Numbered from the stretch's first letter, positions 1-7,127 are shown. The stretch: 7,326 bases of DNA from an uncultured Actinomycetes bacterium (GCA_903875815.1 CAIQXR010000206.1:1-7326), one strand, 5' to 3'. Numbers and translations: made by a program. The notes: a model not told the origin generated them from the letters alone.

Positions 1-3000
1 ATGATGCTGCCAGTAGAAGCCGTCGGATAAACCCAATAAAACTTAGATAGTGAATCTGTGTTTTGGATGTAACCGATATTCGCCCAAATGTAATGAGTAT
101 TATCTAGCGATAGCGATCCACCACCAAAAGTTGAACTATAGGGAGTGCCAACAGACATTCCGCTTGAAGCATTATTTCCGGTCAAATCATTGACGTTTGT
201 ACCCGTTCCAGTTGGGTAGGAAGCCGGGAATTCAAACTGCAGCCAGAGACCGTTTTTGGTAACGGTTGTGGTCGTATCAGAAACGCCATTTGTATATGCC
301 AATAACGGGAGTGGGTTAACAATTACTTGGACGTTTTGAGTAGTAACGCGCTTAGCGTCATCGGTTAAATTGATCGTTAAGTTATAAGTGCCAGGGAGCA
401 CTGCCGTATTGAGATTGAGTGTGACATAGCCAGAACTTGCAATAGTGGAGGTATCAAGCGTTACTCCTTGTAGCGGTACCGTTGTTGGCTTAACTAAGGT
501 CGCCACTTTGCCGGTAGTGCCGTCTGTAAAGTTGAGTTGAAGTGATGCACTTTTACCAACAGTTGTCGTCAAAGTGTTGGCGTTGCTAGCTGACCACTTG
601 ACGGCGTTAACGACTGTGAGAGTGAGATTGAAAGTCGCAGTTGCGCCAGCTTGATCGGTCGCTGTCAGAGTTTCCTGATAAACCCCTACAGGGACAATTG
701 AGCTTATTGCCACTGCTACGCCATTTTGCGTAGAGGTATCAAGTGTGATTCCACTGACTTGAGGTGAGATCGAGAATGTTTTATTTCCTAGTCCTTGTGT
801 TGCAGTAAAGGTGTCGGTACGACCCCCAACGGTGGCAACATAGGCATAACTCATGGAGTTCACGTAAGAAGTTGTCGGGGTGTAATTGCTAATACCGTAC
901 GTCGCCGCTAAATAATCTTCTACTTGCTGAATCTGCGCTGTCGTCAATTGATAATCGAAGACGATAACTTCGGCCACCTGGAAGTCTGACTTTTCATATG
1001 TAGCTGCGTTAATACCCATTGGGCGCAGGCCCGCTTCGCCGCCAGATGTCGCAACGACAGTTCCGTTAGAGCGATAGTTGTAGTTGTAGTCCGTGCTCAT
1101 TACCCAGTTATTGCCGTAGATCGATACCGAATTTTGAGTCAGCCAACCGTTGTGCCAAGTAACACCTGAGAAACCTCCCCAGAATCCATACAAGCCAGCT
1201 CCGTCGTTGGCTTGAAGGATACGATTTTTATTAGTTCCAACATATCGGGCAACGTCAAACAAGGTATAAGTACTCAGTTGTGGGTTATTGAAGTTGATGG
1301 AATCCGTGGTCGCACCTTGAACAACTTGGAAGCTCTTTGTTGAACCATTGCTATTCGCTGCGGTATTGGCAAGAGTTGGGCTGCCGCTAATGAATCCAGT
1401 ATTACGGCCATTGCCGGAAGAGTCTTTCCAGATTTTATTTGTGGCATCGTAATCTGAAGCTCTAAAGCGCATGTATGGCGACAAAATATTGGGGTCTTTT
1501 ACCGTCAGTGCACTTGGAAATGTTGTGAGAAGTGTCCACTTTGCATACAGCGTGGTGTTTCCTGTATTTGGATAGGCACCGCCTGCAGCATAGGTTGTGC
1601 CGGACCCATCGGCTGCAGTATTCCAACCGTCAAAGCGCCAGCCCGGTCGCGAAAGTGAACCACTATTTGAAGCGAGGTTTGGATTAGCCGATGTAATTAT
1701 CGTTGGCGCTGGGGCGCTGCCTGATGATTGCTTATTTCCTTCATAAGTAATTTCGCTACCCCAGATGGCGTACAAAGTCGTATCCCCGCCTGACGCATAG
1801 TTGGTGGGTGGGGACATTTGGATGGCGCTAGCTGCAGTTGTCACGCCACCGGTTATTCCATAGGTGTTTTTGAAATAGCGGTTGATTTGATCGATCTGAG
1901 AATCAGATAGGAATTGATCGTAAATAACTAACTCCGCCAATTCGAAATCTGAATTGGCATTGTAGTAATCCTTATTGATAGTAATCGGCGGAAGATAGGT
2001 ATATCCATTTAGTCCAAATGGGACTTTTGTGCCGTCCCAGTATGCGCGGTTACCGGTGTGGCATAAGTAGTGCCAGTTCGTGTCGGCCGCTGTGCCGGAG
2101 TTGTATTGCCACGTTTGGTGATGGAATTCATTGATCGTGCCGTTATAAAAACCACTGATCCAGTTATCAACGCTAGATCCGATAATACGCCCGGTCGTTC
2201 CAATAGCAGTTCCTACGTTTTTATAGCGAGCCACTGTACAAAGCGTGAATGCTGCGAGGGATGCATTGTTGAGTGCAATTCCGTTAGCGGTTCCACCGGA
2301 AATTGTTGGGAAGCGATTTGCCGCACCAAAGGCGCCACCACTACTTGCGTTAAAGGTTGGCGGTGTTGAGGTGTAAGTGAATGCGGAGCTGCTTCCGTTT
2401 ACAGGATTCCAGGTTGCCGTACTACCGGCAACTGAATATCCACTGGGGAGCAGACGAAGGTACGGGGTAGGAAGGGCTGCAAGGTCTGTAACAGCTGTTC
2501 CATATGAAGTGCCAGAACCATCGCGCGCCGTGTTGTAACCAGCCAGGGTAAAATTAGCTTTAGTTGCAAGTTGGCCAGGGATCATCAGCTGATAATTTTG
2601 CGCAACTTCGGCGTCAGACAGCGCTCGGGAATAACCTTGCGCAGAATAGATTCGACCGTTCCAATAATTTCCAGTGTCGATTGTTCCGTTGTATCCGCGA
2701 ACACCTAGAAGCAAGTTTGCGACCTGTGCTCCTGCACTTCCTGCAGCGACTGAATTAGATAAGGCGCCATTTAAGTAAATGCGTAGCGTTGCCCCGTCAT
2801 AAGTCACCGTAACGCAATTGATGTTACCTTCGTTATAAACGCCACCAGTCCATAAATCGCCATAGTTTTGTCGCCATACGCCGACATAAGCGCTTCCCTC
2901 GGTTCGAATGATCCACGTGCCGCCGGGAGTATTCTCGAAACGGCCCATAATGGTCTGGTCGGCAAGATCAGGTCGGTCAGATTTAAAGTACACAGATGCT

Positions 3001-4466
3001 GTGAAAGCGGTTTGATTTGCGCCAGTAAGAGTTGAAGTTCCTAGGTCGATGTAATTGCTACTTCCATTGAGTTGGAAATAACCTTCCTTGGAGTTGTAAG
3101 TGGGTGAACCTACCAAGTTCGCAGTCACGCCATTACGACTGTAATCATACCAAGTTGATCCAACGACAGACGAAGAATCCGCGGCATTCATATTGAAAAC
3201 TAAGCCATTGGAAATCGGAGTGCCTTTTACAAGCGCACCATTCGAGAGCGTGGTCACCGAATCCGATGTGTAAACAGTTGTTGATTCAATATTTCTAGTG
3301 CTGGTAGCAGTATTCGAATCGTATGAAATAAGGGCGCGCCAAGTGGCGTAATAAGTGAGATTAGATCCGGGGTAAAAAGTAGTACCTGGTTGATAAAGCG
3401 TGCCGCTACCGTCGGACGCCGTATTCCAACCCATAAATGTAAATCCAGGCTTAGTCATAGTTCCCACTGTTGGGAATGTGAAAGCGGAACCCAGGTTTGT
3501 TGAAGTAGTACTAACTGATGCAGAACCGGATAAAGAAGTATTAGCGCTAAATGTTGTTGTAAATACGGTTGAATATCGAATTACCACAACGCCAGCGGCG
3601 CCGGGTGTCCAACCAGTCCAGTCGGGCGCGCGGTCAGATCCACCTGCGCCAGAGTTTGCGGGCGGAACATATGCAGCCGACGTCGAAGCGGTAGCTGCTG
3701 TTCCAGCAGTGCTGTACACGGTTCCGAAGCCGTTGTTATCTTTTCCGGCTCCTCCCATGCCATACATCAAATTGCTACCGGTGATATTTGAGAATGTTCC
3801 GATGCCACCATTCAAACCGCTACCGGCACCGCCATCGCCGCCGCCAGAACCACCACCTAAATTAGTGCTGCCAGGATTTCCGCCTGCTTTTCCAGAACCC
3901 GATGTTCCTCCAGCAACTTGTGTTCCACTGGAAATTGCGAGTCCAGGCGATGCGGTGACTGAAGAGAATGATGATGCTGAACCAGCATTGCCCACTGTTC
4001 CAGCACTTGTGCAAGCTGAAACAGCACCAGCGCCCCCCGCTCCAACCGTGGCCGAGTAAGAAGTGTTAGGTGAAATTGCGATGGTCTGATCAATAACTTG
4101 TCCACCGCCACCACCGTGACCCCAAATATAAGAGCATTGACCTCGGTCACCTGATGCTCCGCCGCCAACAGCAAGTACGCGAACAGCAACAAGGTAGGCA
4201 GGTGAAGTCCATGAGGTTGCAGCCGCGGTATTCGTAAAAGTAACAATGCAATCGTTGCCAACCTGATTTACCGTGACGCCAGTCGTGCTACCCACCGTTT
4301 GAGCGCAAAGTCCGGATCCCACGGTCAAGGCATGTGCTGCTTCCGGCGTACTCACTGCCGCCACAAATGAAATCAGCGGCACTACTAAGGCATACGACAA
4401 CGCTTTGCTGATGCGTGTGGTCCAGATGCTCCAACTCTGGAGCTGGTTTCGGCGGGCGCTAAACAT
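1..4466 (-). CDS. Giant secreted multidomain surface protein (LamG / InlB-repeat / Ig-like), C-terminus beyond window
   Basis: One uninterrupted frame gives 1488 codons and leaves the window at base 1 without a stop. Residues 1-46 are a long signal peptide: Arg/Lys-containing N-region, hydrophobic core around 22-38, and an A-H-A cleavage motif at 44-46. Then, approximately: 75-298, a glycine-rich domain opening with VLAVGGG and closing with VVVIRY, as in the bacterial Gly-rich domain family; 304-376, an InlB-B/Flg_new-type repeat (GWNTASDGSG, ending YYATW); 420-628, LamG-like module 1; 636-659, a repeat fragment; 664-870, LamG-like 2; 886-902, a further repeat fragment; 904-977, a full repeat (GWNTAADGSG, ending LYAKW); 990-1192, LamG-like 3; 1193-1385, two Ig/cadherin-like modules; 1402 onward, LamG-like 4. 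LamG 2 and 3 share a VARY motif and a C-terminal TYGI. The start ATG overlaps the upstream stop by 8 nt with no strong ribosome site, suggesting translational coupling. The role is inferred: cell-surface adhesion or glycan binding. Any wall anchor would lie outside the window. Confidence 0.9.
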   Translation of the reverse strand, partial: MFSARRNQLQSWSIWTTRISKALSYALVVPLISFVAAVSTPEAAHALTVGSGLCAQTVGSTTGVTVNQVGNDCIVTFTNTAAATSWTSPAYLVAVRVLAVGGGASGDRGQCSYIWGHGGGGGQVIDQTIAISPNTSYSATVGAGGAGAVSACTSAGTVGNAGSASSFSSVTASPGLAISSGTQVAGGTSGSGKAGGNPGSTNLGGGSGGGDGGAGSGLNGGIGTFSNITGSNLMYGMGGAGKDNNGFGTVYSTAGTAATASTSAAYVPPANSGAGGSDRAPDWTGWTPGAAGVVVIRYSTVFTTTFSANTSLSGSASVSTTSTNLGSAFTFPTVGTMTKPGFTFMGWNTASDGSGTLYQPGTTFYPGSNLTYYATWRALISYDSNTATSTRNIESTTVYTSDSVTTLSNGALVKGTPISNGLVFNMNAADSSSVVGSTWYDYSRNGVTANLVGSPTYNSKEGYFQLNGSSNYIDLGTSTLTGANQTAFTASVYFKSDRPDLADQTIMGRFENTPGGTWIIRTEGSAYVGVWRQNYGDLWTGGVYNEGNINCVTVTYDGATLRIYLNGALSNSVAAGSAGAQVANLLLGVRGYNGTIDTGNYWNGRIYSAQGYSRALSDAEVAQNYQLMIPGQLATKANFTLAGYNTARDGSGTSYGTAVTDLAALPTPYLRLLPSGYSVAGSTATWNPVNGSSSAFTYTSTPPTFNASSGGAFGAANRFPTISGGTANGIALNNASLAAFTLCTVARYKNVGTAIGTTGRIIGSSVDNWISGFYNGTINEFHHQTWQYNSGTAADTNWHYLCHTGNRAYWDGTKVPFGLNGYTYLPPITINKDYYNANSDFELAELVIYDQFLSDSQIDQINRYFKNTYGITGGVTTAASAIQMSPPTNYASGGDTTLYAIWGSEITYEGNKQSSGSAPAPTIITSANPNLASNSGSLSRPGWRFDGWNTAADGSGTTYAAGGAYPNTGNTTLYAKWTLLTTFPSALTVKDPNILSPYMRFRASDYDATNKIWKDSSGNGRNTGFISGSPTLANTAANSNGSTKSFQVVQGATTDSINFNNPQLSTYTLFDVARYVGTNKNRILQANDGAGLYGFWGGFSGVTWHNGWLTQNSVSIYGNNWVMSTDYNYNYRSNGTVVATSGGEAGLRPMGINAATYEKSDFQVAEVIVFDYQLTTAQIQQVEDYLAATYGISNYTPTTSYVNSMSYAYVATVGGRTDTFTATQGLGNKTFSISPQVSGITLDTSTQNGVAVAISSIVPVGVYQETLTATDQAGATATFNLTLTVVNAVKWSASNANTLTTTVGKSASLQLNFTDGTTGKVATLVKPTTVPLQGVTLDTSTIASSGYVTLNLNTAVLPGTYNLTINLTDDAKRVTTQNVQVIVNPLPLLAYTNGVSDTTTTVTKNGLWLQFEFPASYPTGTGTNVNDLTGNNASSGMSVGTPYSSTFGGGSLSLDNTHYIWANIGYIQNTDSLSKFYWVYPTASTGSI
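1536..1757 (-). repeat. InlB-B/Flg_new-type protein repeat, copy 3 (intact)
   Basis: Residues 904-977 run from EITYEGN through PGWRFDGWNTAADGSG to TTLYAKW, the full length of a typical repeat of about 70 residues. It is the best-conserved copy in the window and the reference for recognising the fragmented copy 2 between copies 1 and 3. Confidence 0.8.
1761..3329 (-). repeat. Fragmented InlB-type repeat (copy 2) interleaved with LamG 1 and LamG 2
   Basis: The elements of one repeat appear in order but far apart. The opening strand ISYDSN is at residues 380-385, the central segment FTLAGYNTARDGSGTSYG at 639-656, and the closing segment TNYASGGDTTLYAIW at 888-902. Between them lie LamG-like module 1 (about 420-628) and LamG-like module 2 (about 664-870). 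The usual GW of the central motif is GY here (Y644). The reading of one repeat split in three is my inference from alignment by eye to the intact copies. Confidence 0.55.
3339..3557 (-). repeat. InlB-B/Flg_new-type protein repeat, copy 1 (intact)
   Basis: Residues 304-376 of the giant protein carry the conserved core PGFTF-x-GWNTASDGSG and the closing motif LTYYATW. These are hallmarks of the Listeria-Bacteroides (InlB B-repeat, Flg_new) family, a small beta-grasp-like module common in bacterial surface proteins. The repeat directly follows the glycine-rich domain. Confidence 0.8.
4329..4466 (-). other. Signal peptide region of the giant surface protein
   Basis: The first 46 codons encode a basic N-region (residues R5, R6, R18, K21), a hydrophobic stretch (ALSYALVVPLISFVAAV) and a small-residue A-H-A motif immediately before the mature start LTVGSG. 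This matches Sec signal peptide architecture and supports the ATG at 4466 as the true start, since no other frame start gives an export signal. The n-region is longer than usual. Confidence 0.75.
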
Positions 4467-5121
4467 TTGGTGCCGATTCTACCGTCGTCTTGCTGACGTA
4501 CTGCATGCTCGCTAGAGGTGAAGCGAACGCGATCGTGAAGAGGCCCTGGGTGGCATCGTAGGTCAGCGATTCGCTGCGATCGCCTTGCGCGATGTTCTTA
4601 CCCGACGGGCTGACCAAAGTGGTGCTCTGTAGCGCCGTGCTTAAAGTGGCGCCGGCCGCGATGACAAGTGTGACTGCAGTTCCGGTTTCGGTACAACACG
4701 GATAAGTCGTTCCACTTTTGGTGTACTGCGGATTAGTAAAGAGATTCATCGGTGTCGGATTTACTGAGTCGTACACCTTGATTCGAATTGATGTATTGGC
4801 ACAACGAACAACATCGAGACCTTGTACTTGCACGTTCATCACTCGCGAATAGCCATCACCGTAAACCGCAGATGGTCCGAGATTGATGGAGACGAATTGG
4901 TCGCACGACGTAATCTTGTAAATTCCTTGGCCAAATTCGAATTGGCTATTGCCGTTGATATTGATGTTGGCAGCCACGGTTGAGCCAAGCATAGAAAGAA
5001 GTCCAACAATTCCGAGATAAAAACGTGCGCCCTTTTTCTTCCGGGGCTGGGGATCATCGTGGTGATCTTCATCGTCATAGTGATAAGGGTCGTCGGCACT
5101 GAGCGGATGAATAAAATCCAC
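4459..5121 (-). CDS. Membrane-anchored exported protein of unknown function, partner of the giant surface protein
   Basis: This 220-residue protein starts at GTG (5121) and is preceded by AAAGGAG at a 5-nt spacing. Residues 1-24 are an Asp/His-rich cytoplasmic tail, followed by a basic RKKK patch (27-30) and one hydrophobic segment (about 33-50, ending GSTVAAN). This is either a signal anchor or a signal peptide cut after the Ala pair. The exported part is rich in beta-prone Asn/Thr/Ser residues and contains FEFGQG (61-66) and four cysteines (73, 107, 142, 143) that could form disulfides. From memory, the G-S-T-x-A-A-N-I / EFGQG pattern recurs in exported proteins of small freshwater Actinobacteria and loosely recalls SipW/TasA-type proteins, but I cannot assign a named family. 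Its stop overlaps the start of the giant gene by 8 nt (ATGTTTAG), so the two are almost certainly cotranscribed. An assembly, anchoring or co-secretion role is inference. Confidence 0.85.
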   Translation of the reverse strand: MDFIHPLSADDPYHYDDEDHHDDPQPRKKKGARFYLGIVGLLSMLGSTVAANININGNSQFEFGQGIYKITSCDQFVSINLGPSAVYGDGYSRVMNVQVQGLDVVRCANTSIRIKVYDSVNPTPMNLFTNPQYTKSGTTYPCCTETGTAVTLVIAAGATLSTALQSTTLVSPSGKNIAQGDRSESLTYDATQGLFTIAFASPLASMQYVSKTTVESAPNV

Positions 5122-5126
5122 GACGA

Positions 5127-5133
5127 CTCCTTT
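5127..5133 (-). promoter_or_regulatory. Ribosome binding site for the membrane-anchored exported protein
   Basis: Minus-strand AAAGGAG ends 5 nt before the GTG at 5121. It decides the GTG start, because no ATG lies near the N-terminus and the tail plus basic patch plus hydrophobic segment all follow from this start. Confidence 0.8.
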
Positions 5134-5140
5134 ATGCCAA

Positions 5141-5160
5141 CCCGAATAGACCCGAATAGA
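5141..5160. repeat. Tandem 10-bp direct repeat in the leader of the surface-protein genes
   Basis: Two perfect adjacent copies of CCCGAATAGA lie 8 nt upstream of the AAAGGAG ribosome site and downstream of the candidate -10. It may be a small slippage duplication or a protein-binding site; nothing else in the sequence says which. Confidence 0.6.
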
Positions 5161-5165
5161 CCAGA

Positions 5166-5194
5166 ATTCTACTGAGGGCTAAACCTCATGAAAA
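5166..5194 (-). promoter_or_regulatory. Candidate promoter for the surface-protein gene pair
   Basis: Minus-strand TAGAAT (5171-5166) matches the -10 consensus at five of six positions. A weak -35-like TTTTCA (5194-5189) lies 17 nt upstream. It would give a short leader containing the 10-bp tandem repeat and the ribosome site. The position is sensible, but hexamers of this quality occur by chance. Confidence 0.3.
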
Positions 5195-5226
5195 GTCAGG
5201 ATAAAGGGATAATAAATAAGCCGTAC

Positions 5227-5248
5227 TGAGGAGCCTTTAAGCCCCTCA
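5227..5248 (-). terminator. Hairpin, possible terminator or leader structure
   Basis: In minus-strand RNA, UGAGGGGC pairs with GCUCCUCA across the 6-nt loop UUAAAG: eight pairs, one of them G-U. On the plus strand the same position is an A-C mismatch, favouring a minus-strand RNA role. The stem is followed by GUACGG and then the AU-rich UUAUUUAUUAU, not an immediate U-run, so it is not a textbook intrinsic terminator. Confidence 0.45.
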
Positions 5249-5256
5249 ATAACCCG

Positions 5257-5304
5257 CCTGATCCGCTAACCAACCATTGTGGCGAGATTGGCTCGCAGAT
5301 CAGG
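5257..5304 (-). terminator. Long imperfect hairpin just downstream of the SnoaL-like gene
   Basis: In minus-strand RNA, CCUGAUCUGC (5304-5295) pairs with GCGGAUCAGG (5266-5257) over ten positions with one G-U pair. Inside it GCCAA can pair with UUGGU, then CCA with UGG around a CAA loop. It begins 20 nt after the stop codon of the SnoaL-like gene, the usual place for a terminator. No U-tract follows. It could instead be a structured RNA together with the 5227-5248 hairpin. Confidence 0.45.
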
Positions 5305-5324
5305 AGAGTTCGTGACTCAGAAAA

Positions 5325-5696
5325 TTAAAAGATGTTGCCTGAATTCTTGTAATCGACAGAGAAATAATGCATGAGGGCAATTTTCCCATCAACAACTTGG
5401 TAAGCCCAAGTGGTTTCGAGAGTCTGCTCTTTACCGTCTACAAGCCAACCCGTGTTGATCTCATGGACGAAAAGAGCCGTACCAGCTGAGAAATGCTCTT
5501 TGAGTGTGAGCACCATATTCGGACTGCTCTTAAACCCTCCCGCATAAAACTCGCGAAGGGAAGCTTTGCCGGCGACTAGTACTTCGCCACGGTCTTTCTG
5601 CATGATGCAATTATCGGTAACGAGATTCATCATGGCGTCGAGATCCTTTGCGTTATAGGCCGCAGCCATCGCATTCATTACATCTATTCCTGACAT
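5325..5696 (-). CDS. SnoaL-like / NTF2-fold small protein
   Basis: This 123-residue protein resembles the SnoaL-like/ketosteroid-isomerase-like (NTF2) superfamily. It has an N-terminal helix motif of the type AAYNAKDLDAMMNLVTDNC, a central segment ending in GKASLREFYAGGF, and C-terminal beta strands with TTWAYQVVDGKIALMHYF. The length is normal for single-domain members, which form a cone-shaped pocket for small hydrophobic ligands and include enzymes and non-enzymatic binding proteins. I chose ATG 5696, which has GAGAGGGA upstream, over the TTG at 5726, which has no ribosome site and would add ten unfamily-like residues. It lies 110 nt downstream of the P450 gene on the same strand and may be cotranscribed. 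A shared substrate with the P450 is plausible but unproven. No signal peptide is seen, so it is cytoplasmic. Confidence 0.85.
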   Translation of the reverse strand: MSGIDVMNAMAAAYNAKDLDAMMNLVTDNCIMQKDRGEVLVAGKASLREFYAGGFKSSPNMVLTLKEHFSAGTALFVHEINTGWLVDGKEQTLETTWAYQVVDGKIALMHYFSVDYKNSGNIF

Positions 5697-5806
5697 TTTT
5701 ATTCCCTCTCTCCAAGGATTATCCAATTGTCGAACTCACCAATGTTGGCAAAGCTCCAATTTGTTCGCCTCCCAAAATACTCGCCTTCGAGGAGAAAGCA
5801 ATAGGC

Positions 5807-6886
5807 CTACCGCCCACATATCCAGAGTTCATGGAACTCTTTTGGCACATCACACATCTCACCTGAGTAGTAATCAATCACCGATTCAGGCGAGATAGAC
5901 CACGAGAAATCGGTCTCGAGTAAAGCTGTGAGAAAGACTTTCGCTTCGATTTCAGCGACGTGATTTCCCAAGCAGGTGTGTGGGCCGAATCCGAAGGCCA
6001 AGTGGGGATTCCGCTCGCGGTGGATATTGATTTCATACGGGTTCTCAAAAACTGTCTCGTCAAAATTTCCCGAGAGGAAGCTGATGTTCACATAGCGATC
6101 TTCGGGAAGATTGTGTGCCCCAGTCTCTGGAGTTGTTGTACGGGCCATTGCAGGAAGCGGAGTGAAGAAGCGTAAGAATTCTGAGATTGCACCATCAATC
6201 AAATCCAGATTGGTGCGGAGCGCTTCACGATCAGCGACATTGTTAGTGAGGTGCCAGAAAATTCCCGTAAATAATTTCACAACGGTATCGCGGCCACCTG
6301 CCAGCATTACCCCCGCAATTCCACGAAATTCCAGAGCGGAGATTTGTTTGCCTTCAATTTCTAAGTGGGCCAGTTCGCTCCAAAAATCTTGTTGAACCCC
6401 AGCAATAGCTTCGTCATAAACTCGATCCAAGTAAGCATGTAGGACTGAGCCATCTCGATTATCTCCCGTGGCAGTCCAGACATCCGGACCCCACGAAATC
6501 CACTCAGCCACATCTTGTGGGCGGTTATAGAGAACTCCCAAATTTTCCATCACGAGTGGGAGCGCTAATTCGCTAATGACTTCACCTGTGGGTTTGGAGA
6601 CGAAACTAGAAATGAGTTTCTTTGCAACTGTTTCAAATTCGGGGACGTGCTTTTCTACCGCCGGCCGGACGAAATAGGGCGTGACCGCCGCCCGATAGAG
6701 ATGATGCCGTGGCGGATCTACTTCTAATGGGAGTTGACGATAATCACGAACATCAGCATCACCTTGGAGATCTGAGGAATAGGTCTCGGTATCGCGTAAG
6801 GCCTGGCGAACTTCCTTGTGCCCAGTAATAGTCCTTGAAACAGGTACTTTCACAACGGCCATGTATTGACCATAATTTGGACTCAA
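5807..6886 (-). CDS. Cytochrome P450 monooxygenase, N-terminally short
   Basis: All core signatures of a soluble bacterial P450 are present: LEVDPPRHHLYR at residues 54-65 (C-helix region); the I-helix oxygen-activation motif AGGRDT at 196-201 with the acid-alcohol pair D200/T201; the K-helix ExxR as E236-F-L-R239; and the heme loop FGFGPHTCLG at 298-307 with C305 as thiolate ligand. The protein is 359 residues from a TTG start, against roughly 400 usual; the N-terminal A-helix/beta-1 region of about 40-50 residues is missing. In the stretch before the heme loop, the usual N-R-D reads N-F-D (274-276). ATG 6862 is an alternative start, and neither start has a good ribosome site. An in-frame TGA lies one codon upstream of the TTG, so no extension is possible in this frame. 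No ferredoxin or reductase gene is in the window. The substrate is unknown; the SnoaL-like neighbour hints at a lipophilic small molecule. Confidence 0.92.
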   Translation of the reverse strand: MSPNYGQYMAVVKVPVSRTITGHKEVRQALRDTETYSSDLQGDADVRDYRQLPLEVDPPRHHLYRAAVTPYFVRPAVEKHVPEFETVAKKLISSFVSKPTGEVISELALPLVMENLGVLYNRPQDVAEWISWGPDVWTATGDNRDGSVLHAYLDRVYDEAIAGVQQDFWSELAHLEIEGKQISALEFRGIAGVMLAGGRDTVVKLFTGIFWHLTNNVADREALRTNLDLIDGAISEFLRFFTPLPAMARTTTPETGAHNLPEDRYVNISFLSGNFDETVFENPYEINIHRERNPHLAFGFGPHTCLGNHVAEIEAKVFLTALLETDFSWSISPESVIDYYSGEMCDVPKEFHELWICGR

Positions 6887-6893
6887 GGCTCAG

Positions 6894-7127
6894 TCAATAC
6901 TTGATCTTCCCATTTTTATTGAGTGCATTAATAACTTCTATAAAAACCTTAAACATGATGCCGTCTGGTTCAAAACTTATATGTTTGTGTTCATTCGAAC
7001 CATCATGGAAATGAACTATCAATTCGGCGGAATGCACCGCTGATGGTTTTCCAGAGATACGAACCGAGAGGATTTCAATTGCTCGAATGGCGTCACTCCG
7101 ACGCCCGAGGCCGCCTACTGGCGGATG
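6894..7127 (-). pseudogene. Open frame of 77 codons without a usable start, probable C-terminal part of a frameshifted gene
   Basis: From the TAG at 7130-7128 to the TGA at 6896-6894 this frame is open and looks coding: GRRSDAIRAIEILSVRISGK, then SAELIVHFHDGS, ending FKVFIEVINALNKNGKIKY, an alternation typical of a small alpha/beta fold. There is no ATG near its beginning. The first possible starts are internal TTG or GTG codons around 7022-7037 without ribosome sites, and the only ATG is far downstream. It lies in a different frame from the 60-codon gene that precedes it, and the two would join by a -1 shift near 7115-7127. It ends 7 nt before the P450 TTG. The family is not recognised. A faint resemblance of the C-terminal helix to the LeuA regulatory domain is too weak to use. 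Confidence 0.5.

Noticed and set aside
2070..2369. Plus-strand 99-codon frame with many cysteines
   Set aside because: It is antisense to LamG module 2 with no ribosome site or motif, and the cysteines arise from antisense Ala/Thr codons.
1536..3557. Spaced similar DNA segments that might suggest a CRISPR or tandem array
   Set aside because: The similarity is at protein level (InlB-type GWNT-x-DGSG motif). DNA copies diverge and spacing is irregular, so these are coding repeats.
3400..4059. Plus-strand open frame of 219 codons, very proline- and alanine-rich
   Set aside because: It lies antisense to the glycine-rich domain of the giant protein. Gly codons (GGN) read as Pro (NCC) on the other strand, which explains the composition and the absence of stops. 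No domain or ribosome site was seen.
3857..4261. Minus-strand 134-codon frame, leucine-rich
   Set aside because: It overlaps the giant protein in another frame, has no credible ribosome site, and reads as an out-of-frame shadow of the Gly-rich coding region.
4839..5099. Minus-strand 86-codon frame inside the membrane-anchored protein gene
   Set aside because: It is a shifted-frame shadow of the 220-residue gene, whose frame has a ribosome site, membrane segment and coherent composition.
5960..6395. Two plus-strand frames within the P450 region
   Set aside because: They are antisense to the heme, K-helix and I-helix coding region of the P450, and have no start signals of their own.
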